Shown here: positions 17,500 to 26,519 of the stretch, in pieces
How the letters are laid out: the number at the start of each line of letters is the position of its first letter
Numbering within the stretch: the stretch's first letter is position 1
Source of the DNA: JBBQFD01 sp038321575
GTDB lineage: Bacteria > Bacillota_I > Bacilli_A > RF39 > UBA660
Direction of reading: 5' to 3'
Length of the DNA stretch: 64,000 bases
NCBI GenBank assembly: GCA_038321575.1
Contig: JBBQFD010000001.1
Coordinates: 1 to 64,000 of the forward strand
The notes under the pieces: generated by a model
Seen by the model: only the letters and a program-made list of their open reading frames with translations
The model's database searches: none
What the model was told of the DNA's origin: nothing
Program-made: the position numbers and the translations under genes

Positions 17500-18080
17500 T
17501 TATAGTTTTTTGTATATTCCTTTTTCAGAATACCAAATACCGTCTTCGTTTTGAATATAAAATTTATTATCAAGTTTATCTTTTTGAATAATACGAGAAC
17601 TTTGGCTAACTACTACACAATTATCTGGCACATCAGTTGTGACTACACAATTAGCACCAATGCGACAGTTATTACCAACTGTTATCTTACCAATTATTTT
17701 AGCGCCAGCTCCGATATAACAATTATTACCAACTGTTGGGCCGCCGTTTTTAAGATGATTTAAAATAGTATTAGATCCAATTGTTACTTGATGAAATATA
17801 ACGCAATTATTTCCGATTATAGCATCTTGTGATATAAATATTCCTTGAATACCATGGGGAAAACTGGATATTCACCAATTTTAGTTTTATAACTAATCCA
17901 GCTACCCATCTTATATAACTTACGTTCATAAACTTTAATTAATAACCTCGTTAAAAACTTATCGGAGGGAGCCATAGTAATCTTTTTTTTCAATTTTAAA
18001 ACATCACCATAAATAAGAATAATTATTTCACCAAATAATATTACAATTATTTTAATTATTATATTTTTAAATTGTGCCAT
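17500..18080 (-). pseudogene. Frameshifted hexapeptide acetyltransferase (serine-acetyltransferase-like)
   Basis: The ATG at 18080 opens a frame with an N-terminal hydrophobic helix and reads IGEYPVFP before drifting to an early stop at 17817. In the next frame, directly after the run GGGGAAAA at 17856-17863 (plus strand), the expected continuation HGIQGIFISQDAIIGNNC appears. It carries on with left-handed beta-helix hexapeptides (VTIGSN, NGGPTVGNNCYIGAGAKI) to TAA at 17500. One inserted base would restore about 193 residues with the SAT-type HGI...FISQDA...GNNC...HQVTIG core. Either the gene is broken by a one-base loss in a homopolymer, or the base is an assembly error. The likely role was O-acetylation of serine or of an envelope sugar. 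Confidence 0.85.
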
Positions 18081-18094
18081 TATTTCACCTACTT

Positions 18095-18592
18095 TTAATT
18101 GATTATTTCATTATTAATATGATGTTCAAACTCATAATTTTTACTAGCTAATTTATCACCTATAAATACAGGATTAAATCCCATTGTTTTTAATTCAGCC
18201 GTTGTTGCCCATTTGAAATCCATTTTCATATCACGTTCTGGCCCATGTTCAATAATAATATGATCACTTAGATTCACTTGTTTAATATCAACTGGCTCAA
18301 CAATATAGTAAAAACTTATTTCATGAACTTTTTTACCATTATTTTTATAAAAGAAATTCTCAGCAATCGATAAAAGTTTAACTATTTTAACTGGATAACC
18401 GATTTCTTCTTCCATTTCCCTTAAAACAGCATGTTTAGTATCTTCACCTAACTCAACATGACCCCCAGGCAAACAATAACGACCATTATCATTCATCTGA
18501 ACAGTTAATATTTTATCATCAATGATTACTATTCCGTTAACTCTATATTTAAAATCAATAGCATCAGTACTTATTTTTACATCTTTACTCAT
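18095..18592 (-). CDS. NUDIX hydrolase
   Basis: A 165-residue protein with a complete Nudix box, GGHVELGEDTKHAVLREMEE followed by EIG (about residues 42-65; pattern GX5EX7REUXEEXGU). The enzyme should hydrolyse a nucleoside diphosphate linked to some other group, with Mg2+ held by the box glutamates. The substrate cannot be inferred. AAGGAG precedes the ATG. It lies 9 bases downstream of the rRNA methyltransferase stop and 14 bases upstream of the broken acetyltransferase start, so the three are probably co-transcribed. Confidence 0.92.
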   Translation of the reverse strand: MSKDVKISTDAIDFKYRVNGIVIIDDKILTVQMNDNGRYCLPGGHVELGEDTKHAVLREMEEEIGYPVKIVKLLSIAENFFYKNNGKKVHEISFYYIVEPVDIKQVNLSDHIIIEHGPERDMKMDFKWATTAELKTMGFNPVFIGDKLASKNYEFEHHINNEIIN

Positions 18593-18601
18593 TTTTACTC
18601 C

Positions 18602-19831
18602 TTATTTAAGTGTCATTAAAACAACGCATTCAACATGATAAGTATTTGGGAACATATCTACTGGTGTAATTTCTTCAACTTTATATAATTCCGTTAACAA
18701 CTTTAAATCACGAGCTAAAGTTGCGGGATCACATGATACATAAATAAATTTGGGTGCTTTCACTTTTAATAAGTGATCAACTGCAAATTTATTTAAACCA
18801 AGTCTTGGTGGATCGACTACAATTACATCTGGTTTATATTCAAGCGTATTTAAAATCGTTCCAACATCACCACATTTGAATCCAATATTAGTTATTTTAT
18901 TTAATTCTTTATTCTTATTAGCGTCTAACACCGCATATTGATTAGACTCAACACCCAATACTTCTTTAGCATTATTAGCCATATATAAACCGATTGATCC
19001 AGTTCCACAATATAGATCTAAAACCTTTTCAATACCGCTTAGATTGGCGTATTTTACTATTAAATCATATAACTTGATTGCTCCTAAAGTATTTATTTGG
19101 AAAAATGAATCAGCTGATATAATAAATGAATATTCACCTAGTTTTTCAACAATATAATTTTGACCGCTTAAAGTCGTATAATTATTTCGTTCTTTTTTGA
19201 CAATATTCATATCTTTAAAATGATTTATATAAGCTTCTTCATTAATGGGACCAGTTGTATCAAGTACAATCATTTGATCAGTTGTATTAATACTTGAACG
19301 AAGAATTATTTGATTAATATTTTCGAGTGGCAAGTCCTTAAACTCTTTAATAAGCGCTTCATTTCTTGAATCACTTATTAAACAACTATCAATTTCAATA
19401 ACATCATAACTACGGCGTTTAAAATAACCAACTTTTTCGATTACTTGAAGCGTTATTTTATTACGATAATGTGCTTCTTCATTACCAATAATTGGTTGAA
19501 CTAATGATTCATCAATTCCGCCAAAACGGGTTAATATTTCTTTAACTTTATTTTCTTTATAAGCAAGTTGATCAGTATAACCCATATGCATTAAATTACA
19601 ACCACCACATTCAATATAATATGGACAGCCTGGTTCTACTCTTAGAGGACTCTTTTTAATGTACTCTAAAACTTCCCCTTCATAAAAGTTCTTATGATCA
19701 GCCGTTATTTCGACTAAAACAACTTCATCAATAAGCGCATTTGGTATAAAGATAATCTTATTATCTATTTTTCCAATACCACGACCTTGATGATCAAGGT
19801 TTATAATTTGTAATTCTATTTTTTCTTTCAT
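18602..19831 (-). CDS. rlmD: 23S rRNA (uracil-C5)-methyltransferase, RlmD/RlmCD type
   Basis: A 409-residue TrmA/RumA-family enzyme. An N-terminal TRAM domain (about 1-60) binds RNA. Cysteines at 69, 75 and 78 (CPYYIECGGC) plus one near 152 fit the [4Fe-4S] site. The SAM-binding core follows (LDLYCGTGSIGLYM), then VDPPRLGL and the catalytic Cys in VSCDPATLARD. The family usually has Asn in SCNP; here it is Asp. Members methylate U747 and/or U1939 of 23S rRNA; Gram-positive RlmCD does both. AGGAGGTGAT precedes the ATG. Confidence 0.93.
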   Translation of the reverse strand: MKEKIELQIINLDHQGRGIGKIDNKIIFIPNALIDEVVLVEITADHKNFYEGEVLEYIKKSPLRVEPGCPYYIECGGCNLMHMGYTDQLAYKENKVKEILTRFGGIDESLVQPIIGNEEAHYRNKITLQVIEKVGYFKRRSYDVIEIDSCLISDSRNEALIKEFKDLPLENINQIILRSSINTTDQMIVLDTTGPINEEAYINHFKDMNIVKKERNNYTTLSGQNYIVEKLGEYSFIISADSFFQINTLGAIKLYDLIVKYANLSGIEKVLDLYCGTGSIGLYMANNAKEVLGVESNQYAVLDANKNKELNKITNIGFKCGDVGTILNTLEYKPDVIVVDPPRLGLNKFAVDHLLKVKAPKFIYVSCDPATLARDLKLLTELYKVEEITPVDMFPNTYHVECVVLMTLK

Positions 19832-19889
19832 TTTATCACCTCCTTAATTATAACATCTTTTAAGCAATAAAAAGATAAGACTTATCGCC

Positions 19890-20702
19890 TTATTTTAAAT
19901 ATATAAATACTGCAAACCCAATTGCTGATGTAATGATAACAGCAATCGTAAAGATTAATAATTTAATTAGGAAGTTATTTTTCTTTAAAGCCGTACTCAT
20001 ATCTTTCAATCCTTCAAAATCTTGTTCATTAAAGTTTAGACTTGAAGTATAAAATGATTTATCTAAAGTATGGTTTTCAACGGCTGGTTCATTACCTGAC
20101 TCTAATATTTTTCTAATTGGGTCAGTTTGACCAATTATTGTATCGCCACTTGATCTTAAATCACCAAACATATTAAGTGATAATTCACGATCACCTAGTT
20201 TATTTAACATACTAGTATTAGTAATCGTATTAATTAATCCTTTAAGATCTTCATCATCTTCACCAAGATATTCTTTTTTGTTCATATGTTCTTGTAAACT
20301 AATCCCTTTTAAAATATTATATTGAGTATTTTTTAAACTACGATAATCATTAGTTTCACTAGTCTCATCACGTTCATCTTTAGCTTTTGATAAAATATCA
20401 CGAATATCATAATTTTTATCTTCTTCAACAATAACCTCTTCTACAATTGGCGTCACTGATTCTTTAACAATTTGTCGAAGTTCTTTTTCTCTACGAAAAT
20501 TTTCACGATTCTTTAACATTTCTTTAATACGAGTAATATCTATCTCATTAGTTTTTTCAATTTCCGCAATGCCTTCAATATTTGAATATCCAATTTCACT
20601 ATATATTGTATTATATAACTCTTCATTAGCACGAGTTCGCTTAGTTGGTTCTGTTTCCTCAGGTTCAGTTGCTTGATAATAGCGTTCCATGCGGCTTGCC
20701 AT
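19890..20702 (-). CDS. Charged, tail-anchored cytoplasmic protein of unknown function
   Basis: A 270-residue protein, very rich in Glu, Lys, Arg and Thr. It has no N-terminal signal and one C-terminal span (about 246-268). The body is predicted to be helical, possibly coiled coil, between residues 40 and 190. I recognise no domain. Like the protein at 9653-10276 it should be fixed in the membrane by its tail with the bulk in the cytoplasm. GAGGTGAT lies at good spacing before the ATG. Confidence 0.78.
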   Translation of the reverse strand: MASRMERYYQATEPEETEPTKRTRANEELYNTIYSEIGYSNIEGIAEIEKTNEIDITRIKEMLKNRENFRREKELRQIVKESVTPIVEEVIVEEDKNYDIRDILSKAKDERDETSETNDYRSLKNTQYNILKGISLQEHMNKKEYLGEDDEDLKGLINTITNTSMLNKLGDRELSLNMFGDLRSSGDTIIGQTDPIRKILESGNEPAVENHTLDKSFYTSSLNFNEQDFEGLKDMSTALKKNNFLIKLLIFTIAVIITSAIGFAVFIYLK

Positions 20703-20809
20703 ATAATCACCTCATTATTATAATAATAATACCATATTTTAAGATATTATTAAACACTTTACTTGCATTTTATCGTCTTTTTTTCTATAATGATGTTTAG
20801 GAGGAATCT

Positions 20810-21019
20810 ATGGAAAAAGTAAAAGTTATCAAAGATGCTTGTATCGGTTGTGGTTCTTGCCAAGCAATCGCTCCTGCCATTTTTGAAATAGGTGACGATG
20901 GTTTTGCAGACATAAAAAAAGGTGTTGATTTTGAATTGATTACTGAAGAAATAAAAAAAGATATCATGGATGCCTTAGATGGCTGTCCAACTGGCGCCAT
21001 TGAATCAACAGAAGAATAA
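20810..21019 (+). CDS. fer: Single-cluster [4Fe-4S] ferredoxin
   Basis: A 69-residue protein with cysteines 11, 14 and 17 (CIGCGSC) and Cys59 in CPTGAI, the ligand set of the small monocluster ferredoxins (Bacillus Fer, Thermotoga type). It carries one electron at low potential for reductases in the cytoplasm. GGAGG lies before the ATG. It is one of the few plus-strand genes and ends in a terminator shared with the convergent GGDEF gene. No obvious electron donor or acceptor gene is adjacent. Confidence 0.95.
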   Translation: MEKVKVIKDACIGCGSCQAIAPAIFEIGDDGFADIKKGVDFELITEEIKKDIMDALDGCPTGAIESTEE

Positions 21020-21047
21020 AAAATAAGAACGTTGTTCTTATTTTTTT
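21018..21047. terminator. Bidirectional terminator between ferredoxin and GGDEF-EAL genes
   Basis: A 12-bp perfect stem (21018-21029/30 with 21034-21045) with A-rich and T-rich flanks works on both strands. Confidence 0.85.
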
Positions 21048-22231
21048 CTTATTAATACTTTATTATTTAAATTACTAATAAATAATTGCTCTTCATTGTC
21101 AATATTAGTAAAAATAGTGATAACTCCTAGTTTTTGACATAAATTAATAAACTCAGTCAAAACTAATTTTATTCTTTGATCAGTCTTTGCTTTTTCCAGC
21201 ATGCTTTTACTTATTTTTATATAATCTATATCTACCAAAGATAAAATGGGGATAATAAATTGTTGGCTTTCTAAGCTCATTTCGCCGATACCAACTTTTA
21301 TTCCTGTTTTTTTAATATCAGAAATTATTTTTACTATTTCTCCCGTTGAACCTTGATAATATTGAGTATCTATATTAATACATAATTTATTAGGAACAAT
21401 CATATTTTTATTTATTGCTGTTTGTAACTCTCCTACAATATCATGCTCTTTAGCAACAATTGTTTGATAACTCACATTAACTATATATTCTTTTTCTTTA
21501 TCATTAGGGATTATTTCTTCTAAGCATCTTTTTAAATTAATCATATCGATTTTTTTAAGCTTATGATTGATTCTAAGAACATCATAATGGCCATCACTAA
21601 AAAGATTTTTTTCGTGCTCATCAACAATTGTTAAATCAATAATATTTTCATTATTACCATTTATATCATAAAGTGGTCGATACGCATATTTGAATTCATT
21701 TTTATCTAACATTTCATCGACTGAATGGATAAAATTTTTGGTATCAGTAAATTTTTTATATATTTGATCATTATAATATTCAATTAAATTTTCTTTTTTC
21801 TTAGCTTCATACATTGTTAAATCAGCCTTTAATAACATTTCATCCAAGTTTTCTTTAGCTAAAACAATTCCACTATTAAAAGTAAACATAACCGGAATTT
21901 GTTCTTTCTCATAATCATTTTTAATATCATTATAAACTGCAATGATTTTATCAGAAATTCCTTCTGGGTTATCATTAGTAACAATAACAAACTCATCACC
22001 ATGAAGTCTAATTAATAGCGAATCAGAGAATCTTTTAGTTACTATTTGCGAAAACAAAATTAAGCACATGTCCCCTACTTTATGCCCAAAATTATCATTA
22101 ATATATTTTAAACTGCGAAAATCAATTGCAATCAAATAGGTTGTTCCATCTTTTTTAATATATTCTTTGTATTGTTCTTTTAAATATAAAGCGTTGTTTA
22201 AACTAGTTAGTTCATCTATATATTGTGTCAT
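21038..22231 (-). CDS. Degenerate GGDEF-EAL domain protein
   Basis: A 397-residue soluble protein without sensor or membrane domain. Residues 1-155 form a GGDEF domain with the active-site loop HGDEF (77-81) in place of GGDEF. The metal and substrate Asp of IAIDFRSLKYIND and FGHKVGD are kept. An RFSD tetrad sits one residue off the normal inhibitory-site spacing. Residues 165-397 fold like an EAL domain, but the EAL motif itself and most catalytic acids are absent (for example GIGEMSLES where active enzymes have DDFG), so c-di-GMP hydrolysis is unlikely. It may make c-di-GMP weakly, or may bind it or GTP as an effector. Confidence 0.88.
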   Translation of the reverse strand: MTQYIDELTSLNNALYLKEQYKEYIKKDGTTYLIAIDFRSLKYINDNFGHKVGDMCLILFSQIVTKRFSDSLLIRLHGDEFVIVTNDNPEGISDKIIAVYNDIKNDYEKEQIPVMFTFNSGIVLAKENLDEMLLKADLTMYEAKKKENLIEYYNDQIYKKFTDTKNFIHSVDEMLDKNEFKYAYRPLYDINGNNENIIDLTIVDEHEKNLFSDGHYDVLRINHKLKKIDMINLKRCLEEIIPNDKEKEYIVNVSYQTIVAKEHDIVGELQTAINKNMIVPNKLCINIDTQYYQGSTGEIVKIISDIKKTGIKVGIGEMSLESQQFIIPILSLVDIDYIKISKSMLEKAKTDQRIKLVLTEFINLCQKLGVITIFTNIDNEEQLFISNLNNKVLIRKK

Positions 22232-22239
22232 GTTTGCTC

Positions 22240-22959
22240 CTATTCATTATTAGTTTCATTATATAATTTTTTGACTTCTTTTGGCGTTAAAGTTCGATAT
22301 TCACCAGAATTAAGTCCTTTTAAATCAAGGAAAGCAATTCGTTCTCTTTTAAGTTTTAAAACTTCAAAACCTAAAGCTTCGAACATATTTTTAATTTGAT
22401 GATTACGTCCTTCGTGAATGATTACTTCAACAATTGAAGTGTTACCAGCGCGATCAAAACGGCGTAATTTTACTTTCGCTTTAGCGGTTTTTTTACCATC
22501 AATAACAACACCATTAGCTAAACGATGTACAACTGCACCGGTTACAATCCCTTGTACTTTAACAATATATACTTTATCAATACTGTTTTTGGGATGCATC
22601 ATCATATTCGCAAAATCACCATCATTGGTTAAAATTAGTGCTCCGGTAGTATCATAATCTAAACGACCTACTGGATAGATACGCTTATCGGTCGCAATTA
22701 AATCAACAACCACTGGGCGATGTTTATCATCACTTGTACTTGTTATATAACTACGTGGTTTATTTAATAAATAATATTCTTTGTTTTCTTGTGCTAAAAC
22801 TACACCATTTATAACAATGATGTCCTTATCTTCAACTTTAGTTCCTAAAGTTTGGATAGTTTCGTTATTTACTTTTACTTGCCCTTTAGTAATTAATTCC
22901 TCAGCTTTTCGTCTTGAACAATAACCACTATTAGCAATGACTTTTTGTAGTCGTTCCAT
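22240..22959 (-). CDS. rluB: Pseudouridine synthase of the RsuA/RluB family
   Basis: A 239-residue protein: S4 RNA-binding domain at 1-60 (RLQKVIANSGYCSRRKAEELI), then the catalytic domain with VGRLDYDTTGALIL, in which Asp101 is the catalytic residue. It isomerises a specific uridine in rRNA; in Bacillota the usual homologue is RluB, acting on 23S helix 80. The ATG at 22959 follows a perfect GGAGGTGAT. The ATG 15 bases upstream overlaps that site and is not the start. It is followed 8 bases later by the GGDEF-EAL gene. Confidence 0.92.
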   Translation of the reverse strand: MERLQKVIANSGYCSRRKAEELITKGQVKVNNETIQTLGTKVEDKDIIVINGVVLAQENKEYYLLNKPRSYITSTSDDKHRPVVVDLIATDKRIYPVGRLDYDTTGALILTNDGDFANMMMHPKNSIDKVYIVKVQGIVTGAVVHRLANGVVIDGKKTAKAKVKLRRFDRAGNTSIVEVIIHEGRNHQIKNMFEALGFEVLKLKRERIAFLDLKGLNSGEYRTLTPKEVKKLYNETNNE

Positions 22960-23022
22960 ATATATCACCTCCATAATTATATATTAAAAATCATAAATAA
23001 TCTATCTTTTTCGCTTGCTAAG

Positions 23023-23045
23023 AAAAAAAGGGAATAAACCCTTAA
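23023..23045 (-). terminator. Terminator of asnS
   Basis: A short stem (AAGGG with CCCTT, 23028-23032 and 23039-23043) with a T run on the minus strand overlaps the stop codon. Confidence 0.65.
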
Positions 23046-24427
23046 AATTCACAGTTATCTGGTGTTCTTGGGAATGGTATTACATCACGAATATTTTCAA
23101 CCCCTGTTAGATAGATTAACAGTCTCTCAAAGCCCATTCCGAAACCACCGTGTTTACAACCACCATATTTTCTTAAATTAATATACCACTCTAATTCTTC
23201 AGTTGAAACATTCATTTCTTGCATTCTTTTTTCTAACAATTCTAAACGTTCTTCCCTTTGTGATCCACCCATTAATTCGCCAGCTCCTGGCACAAGTAAA
23301 TCAACAGCCGCAACTGTTTTATTATCATCATTTAAACGCATATAGAAAGCTTTAATATCTTTTGGCCAGTCTTTTACAAAAACTGGCGATTTAAAGTGTT
23401 CTTCTGTTAAATATTTTTCGTGTTCGGTTGCTAAATCAGCACCCTGAACAGGTTTGTTTTCAAAGTTTTTGCCAGAACTTAATAATAAGTCAATTGCTTC
23501 TTGATGTGTAATTCTAACGGCTTTTTTATCGAGTACCGCTTTTAATTTGTTAAGGATTCCTGGTTCAACAAACTTATCAAAGAACTCCATTTCAACAGTT
23601 GCATTATCTAAAACATATTTAATTAAATATTTTAAGAAGTCTTCTTCAATATCCATAACACCGTTTAAATCACAGAATGCTATTTCTGGTTCAATCATCC
23701 AGAATTCTGATGCATGCGTTTTAGTATGTGATTTTTCAGCTCTAAAAGTTGGTCCAAAAGTATATACTTTTTTAAAAGCCATCGCAAATGCTTCAGCTTG
23801 TAATTGACCCGATACTGTAAGTGAAGTATGTTTACCAAAAAAATCTTTAGTGTAATCAACTTCATTACTTTTAGCAATACGATCTAAATCAAGAGTAGTT
23901 ACTTGAAACATTTCCCCTGCACCTTCAGCATCGCTGCCAGTAATGATTGGGGCGTGAAAATATACATAACCACGTTCTTGGAAATAAGTATGAATAGCTT
24001 GTGCTACTATACTACGCATTCTAAAAACCGCTTGAAATAAGTTTGATCTTGGTCTTAAGTATGCCACTTCTCTTAAAAATTCACGTGTATGTCTTTTTGG
24101 TTGAATTGGGTAATCTTCAGGGCAATCACCCTCAAGAACGATACTAGCTAATTCTATTTCAAAAGCTTGCCCTGCAGCTGGTGAAGGAATTACTTTACCT
24201 TCTATTTTAACAGCTGATCCAACACGATATTTTTGAATATCTTCAAATTCTTTTAATCCTTCATGATAAACCACTTGCACTGATTTAAAATATGTTCCAT
24301 CATAAAAATCAATAAAACCCATATCTTTTTGTTTACGATGATTCTTAATCCATCCTTCTAAAACAATGGTTTTATCCATTAAACTTTCTATTTCAGCATA
24401 TAACTTTTTTACATCTATTATTTCCAT
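23042..24427 (-). CDS. asnS: Asparaginyl-tRNA synthetase
   Basis: A class IIb synthetase of 461 residues. An OB-fold anticodon domain (about 20-110) is followed by the catalytic core with motif 2 FRAEKSHTKTHASEFWMIEP and the AsnRS-type motif 3 GCKHGGFGMGFERLLIYLTG near the end. The His/Lys pattern separates it from AspRS. AGGAGG precedes the ATG at 24427. The upstream ATG at 24478 would add 17 residues without homology and lacks a ribosome site. No T-box leader is seen. Confidence 0.97.
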   Translation of the reverse strand: MEIIDVKKLYAEIESLMDKTIVLEGWIKNHRKQKDMGFIDFYDGTYFKSVQVVYHEGLKEFEDIQKYRVGSAVKIEGKVIPSPAAGQAFEIELASIVLEGDCPEDYPIQPKRHTREFLREVAYLRPRSNLFQAVFRMRSIVAQAIHTYFQERGYVYFHAPIITGSDAEGAGEMFQVTTLDLDRIAKSNEVDYTKDFFGKHTSLTVSGQLQAEAFAMAFKKVYTFGPTFRAEKSHTKTHASEFWMIEPEIAFCDLNGVMDIEEDFLKYLIKYVLDNATVEMEFFDKFVEPGILNKLKAVLDKKAVRITHQEAIDLLLSSGKNFENKPVQGADLATEHEKYLTEEHFKSPVFVKDWPKDIKAFYMRLNDDNKTVAAVDLLVPGAGELMGGSQREERLELLEKRMQEMNVSTEELEWYINLRKYGGCKHGGFGMGFERLLIYLTGVENIRDVIPFPRTPDNCEF

Positions 24428-24494
24428 AATATCCTCCTGTTTATTAATAAGGTTTTTATATATACAATTATAACACAAAATATGATTTTAAAAG

Positions 24495-24520
24495 AAAAAA
24501 ACAAGCATAATGCTTATTTT
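24495..24520 (-). terminator. Terminator of the RR-HK-LtaS operon
   Basis: An imperfect stem of AAAACAAGCA with TGCTTATTTT, with T on the minus strand, overlaps the end of the LtaS-like gene. Confidence 0.7.
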
Positions 24521-26475
24521 TTAAAACGATATTTAAAGTAATCTAATCTCTGTGTTTGTTCATAAACATACATATAATCACTTACGCGTTTATTTACTGC
24601 TTGAATATATGTATCATCGACGGTTGGATCTATTTTCTTATTACCTCCACTTGAGGCATAATACATTGCTCGATTAGTAATCCAACTACCATTAGTGAAG
24701 ATAACGGTTGTTTCTTCATTTGAAAAATAATCTTTACCTTCGTAATAACGAGGATCATAATTTAAATCAAATAAATTAGCAATCGTTGGTAAAATATCAA
24801 AAGTACTAGCTACTTTACTATAAACAGTTGGTGTTAATTTACTATTATAAATAATAAATGGTAAACGATCAATATTAAAATCTTCATAACGATCAATTGG
24901 TGATGCTGAATTAAGATTTTCAATTCCCATATTTAATGGGTGATGATCCCCAAATATAGCAATAACTGTATTATCTAGTTTCCCTTTATCTTTTAAGGTC
25001 TTTAATAAATATGCAAGTGACCTATCTAATTCAATAGCTTTGGCCATATAACTTTTTATCTTATTTGAATAAGGTAAACCTGACACTAAACTCCAATTAT
25101 GTTTGACAACACCGTTCATATCATCATATGGAAAGTGAGTGGTCGCCGTAATTATAAAACTAAAAAACTTATCTTGATCAATAAAATGTGGAAGCGATTC
25201 TTCCATTAAATTTAAATCGCTAGGCCAACCTAGAATTGGTTTAATATTTAAGTCATCATTATTATAAAACTTTATTGATCCCATATTAGCGTGTAATATA
25301 GTTCTACTATAAAATTTATCAGAATAACTATGATATGAAGTATTATAATAATTATCGTTTTTAAATAAGTTAAACATTGATGTTGTATAATCATTATTAC
25401 GATATTCGTTTGGCACACATTCAGTAGGTATTGGTACTATTGAAGTAAGCGCAATATATTCACTTTCACCGGTTGTACAACTATATTTAGGGGTATAGTA
25501 ATTATCAAAATACCAACCCTCTTTAGACATCATATATAAAGTTGGTGTTAATTGTTCATTAATAGCAACCATATCAAATGCTTCAATCATAATTAAAATT
25601 AAATTCTTTCCCTTAAACTCACCCGTCATAATATTTTTAGGAGTTATACTTTGATTAATATAAAAATTATTTAAAGTGTTTAAAGTCGCATTGGTTTCAC
25701 TAGCAATTGTTTGTTTCCATGTAGTATCATCTATTTTACGAGTAAAATCAGTCTCAACTGGTTTTGGTTTTGGTTTATCAATGATAATTTTAGTAGTATC
25801 TTTGCTTGGGCTAACCATATAAACAATATCACGCCACAAAAAACGTGTTGCCCCAAATTGTCTAAGTGATAAATCAATTAAAACTGGTTTATTATATAAT
25901 TCTTTATTAGTTTTTATTTGATTAGGACTACTAAAAAAGTTCATATTAACAGTAAACATTGATACAAAATGAAGAGAAATGATTAATAAAACCGCCATCA
26001 AATCAATAAGTTTACTTTTTTTCTTATATACTATAATCTTCTTTTTAAAAATAAATAACAATAAAAATATTATGAATGGTAAAAAACATAAATAATATTC
26101 TAATTTAATATATTTAATAAAAGTAACAACGTATTCGGTCACTCTTCCAGCACCATCACCAGTAGCATTAAGTGACATATAATTACCCATAAAATTAAAG
26201 AATCCTAATTGTAAAGTGGCATATAATCCAATTACAAAGATGGTAATTAAAATTAATTTCTTACTAATATTAGGTTTGAAAAAAGAATAAATAAACCCCA
26301 AGAAAATACTTAATGTAATACTAAATAATATAATACGAATTGATTCAAAAGCGAATATTTGCTTAAAAGCTATTATTTTGAAAACTGTTTCAATAAATAA
26401 TATACTAAACAACAAAAAAATAAATATCTTCATAAAATATCGGGCTTTTGATAGTTGTTGTTCTTTATCTATCAT
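24514..26475 (-). CDS. ltaS: LTA synthase family phosphatidylglycerol glycerophosphotransferase
   Basis: A 653-residue membrane enzyme of the sulfatase-fold LtaS family. Five spans lie in the first 215 residues, a linker follows, then an extracellular domain (about 275-610) that polymerises glycerol phosphate from phosphatidylglycerol into lipoteichoic acid. The nucleophile Thr lies in CTTGESEYIA near residue 336. Metal ligands include the Glu of MIEAFD and GDHHPLN near 510. AGGTGAT precedes the ATG at 26475; the TTG 15 bases upstream is less likely. It lies 44 bases after the sensor kinase stop with no terminator between, so envelope stress probably controls it. Confidence 0.92.
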   Translation of the reverse strand: MIDKEQQLSKARYFMKIFIFLLFSILFIETVFKIIAFKQIFAFESIRIILFSITLSIFLGFIYSFFKPNISKKLILITIFVIGLYATLQLGFFNFMGNYMSLNATGDGAGRVTEYVVTFIKYIKLEYYLCFLPFIIFLLLFIFKKKIIVYKKKSKLIDLMAVLLIISLHFVSMFTVNMNFFSSPNQIKTNKELYNKPVLIDLSLRQFGATRFLWRDIVYMVSPSKDTTKIIIDKPKPKPVETDFTRKIDDTTWKQTIASETNATLNTLNNFYINQSITPKNIMTGEFKGKNLILIMIEAFDMVAINEQLTPTLYMMSKEGWYFDNYYTPKYSCTTGESEYIALTSIVPIPTECVPNEYRNNDYTTSMFNLFKNDNYYNTSYHSYSDKFYSRTILHANMGSIKFYNNDDLNIKPILGWPSDLNLMEESLPHFIDQDKFFSFIITATTHFPYDDMNGVVKHNWSLVSGLPYSNKIKSYMAKAIELDRSLAYLLKTLKDKGKLDNTVIAIFGDHHPLNMGIENLNSASPIDRYEDFNIDRLPFIIYNSKLTPTVYSKVASTFDILPTIANLFDLNYDPRYYEGKDYFSNEETTVIFTNGSWITNRAMYYASSGGNKKIDPTVDDTYIQAVNKRVSDYMYVYEQTQRLDYFKYRFKK

Positions 26476-26519
26476 ATAATCACCTAACAATATTATACTA
26501 CTTATTTATTTTTTTAAAA

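Noticed and set aside
19867..19895. Terminator of the 19890-20702 gene
   Set aside because: GATAA-GTC-TTATC gives only a 5-bp stem; too weak to list as a feature.
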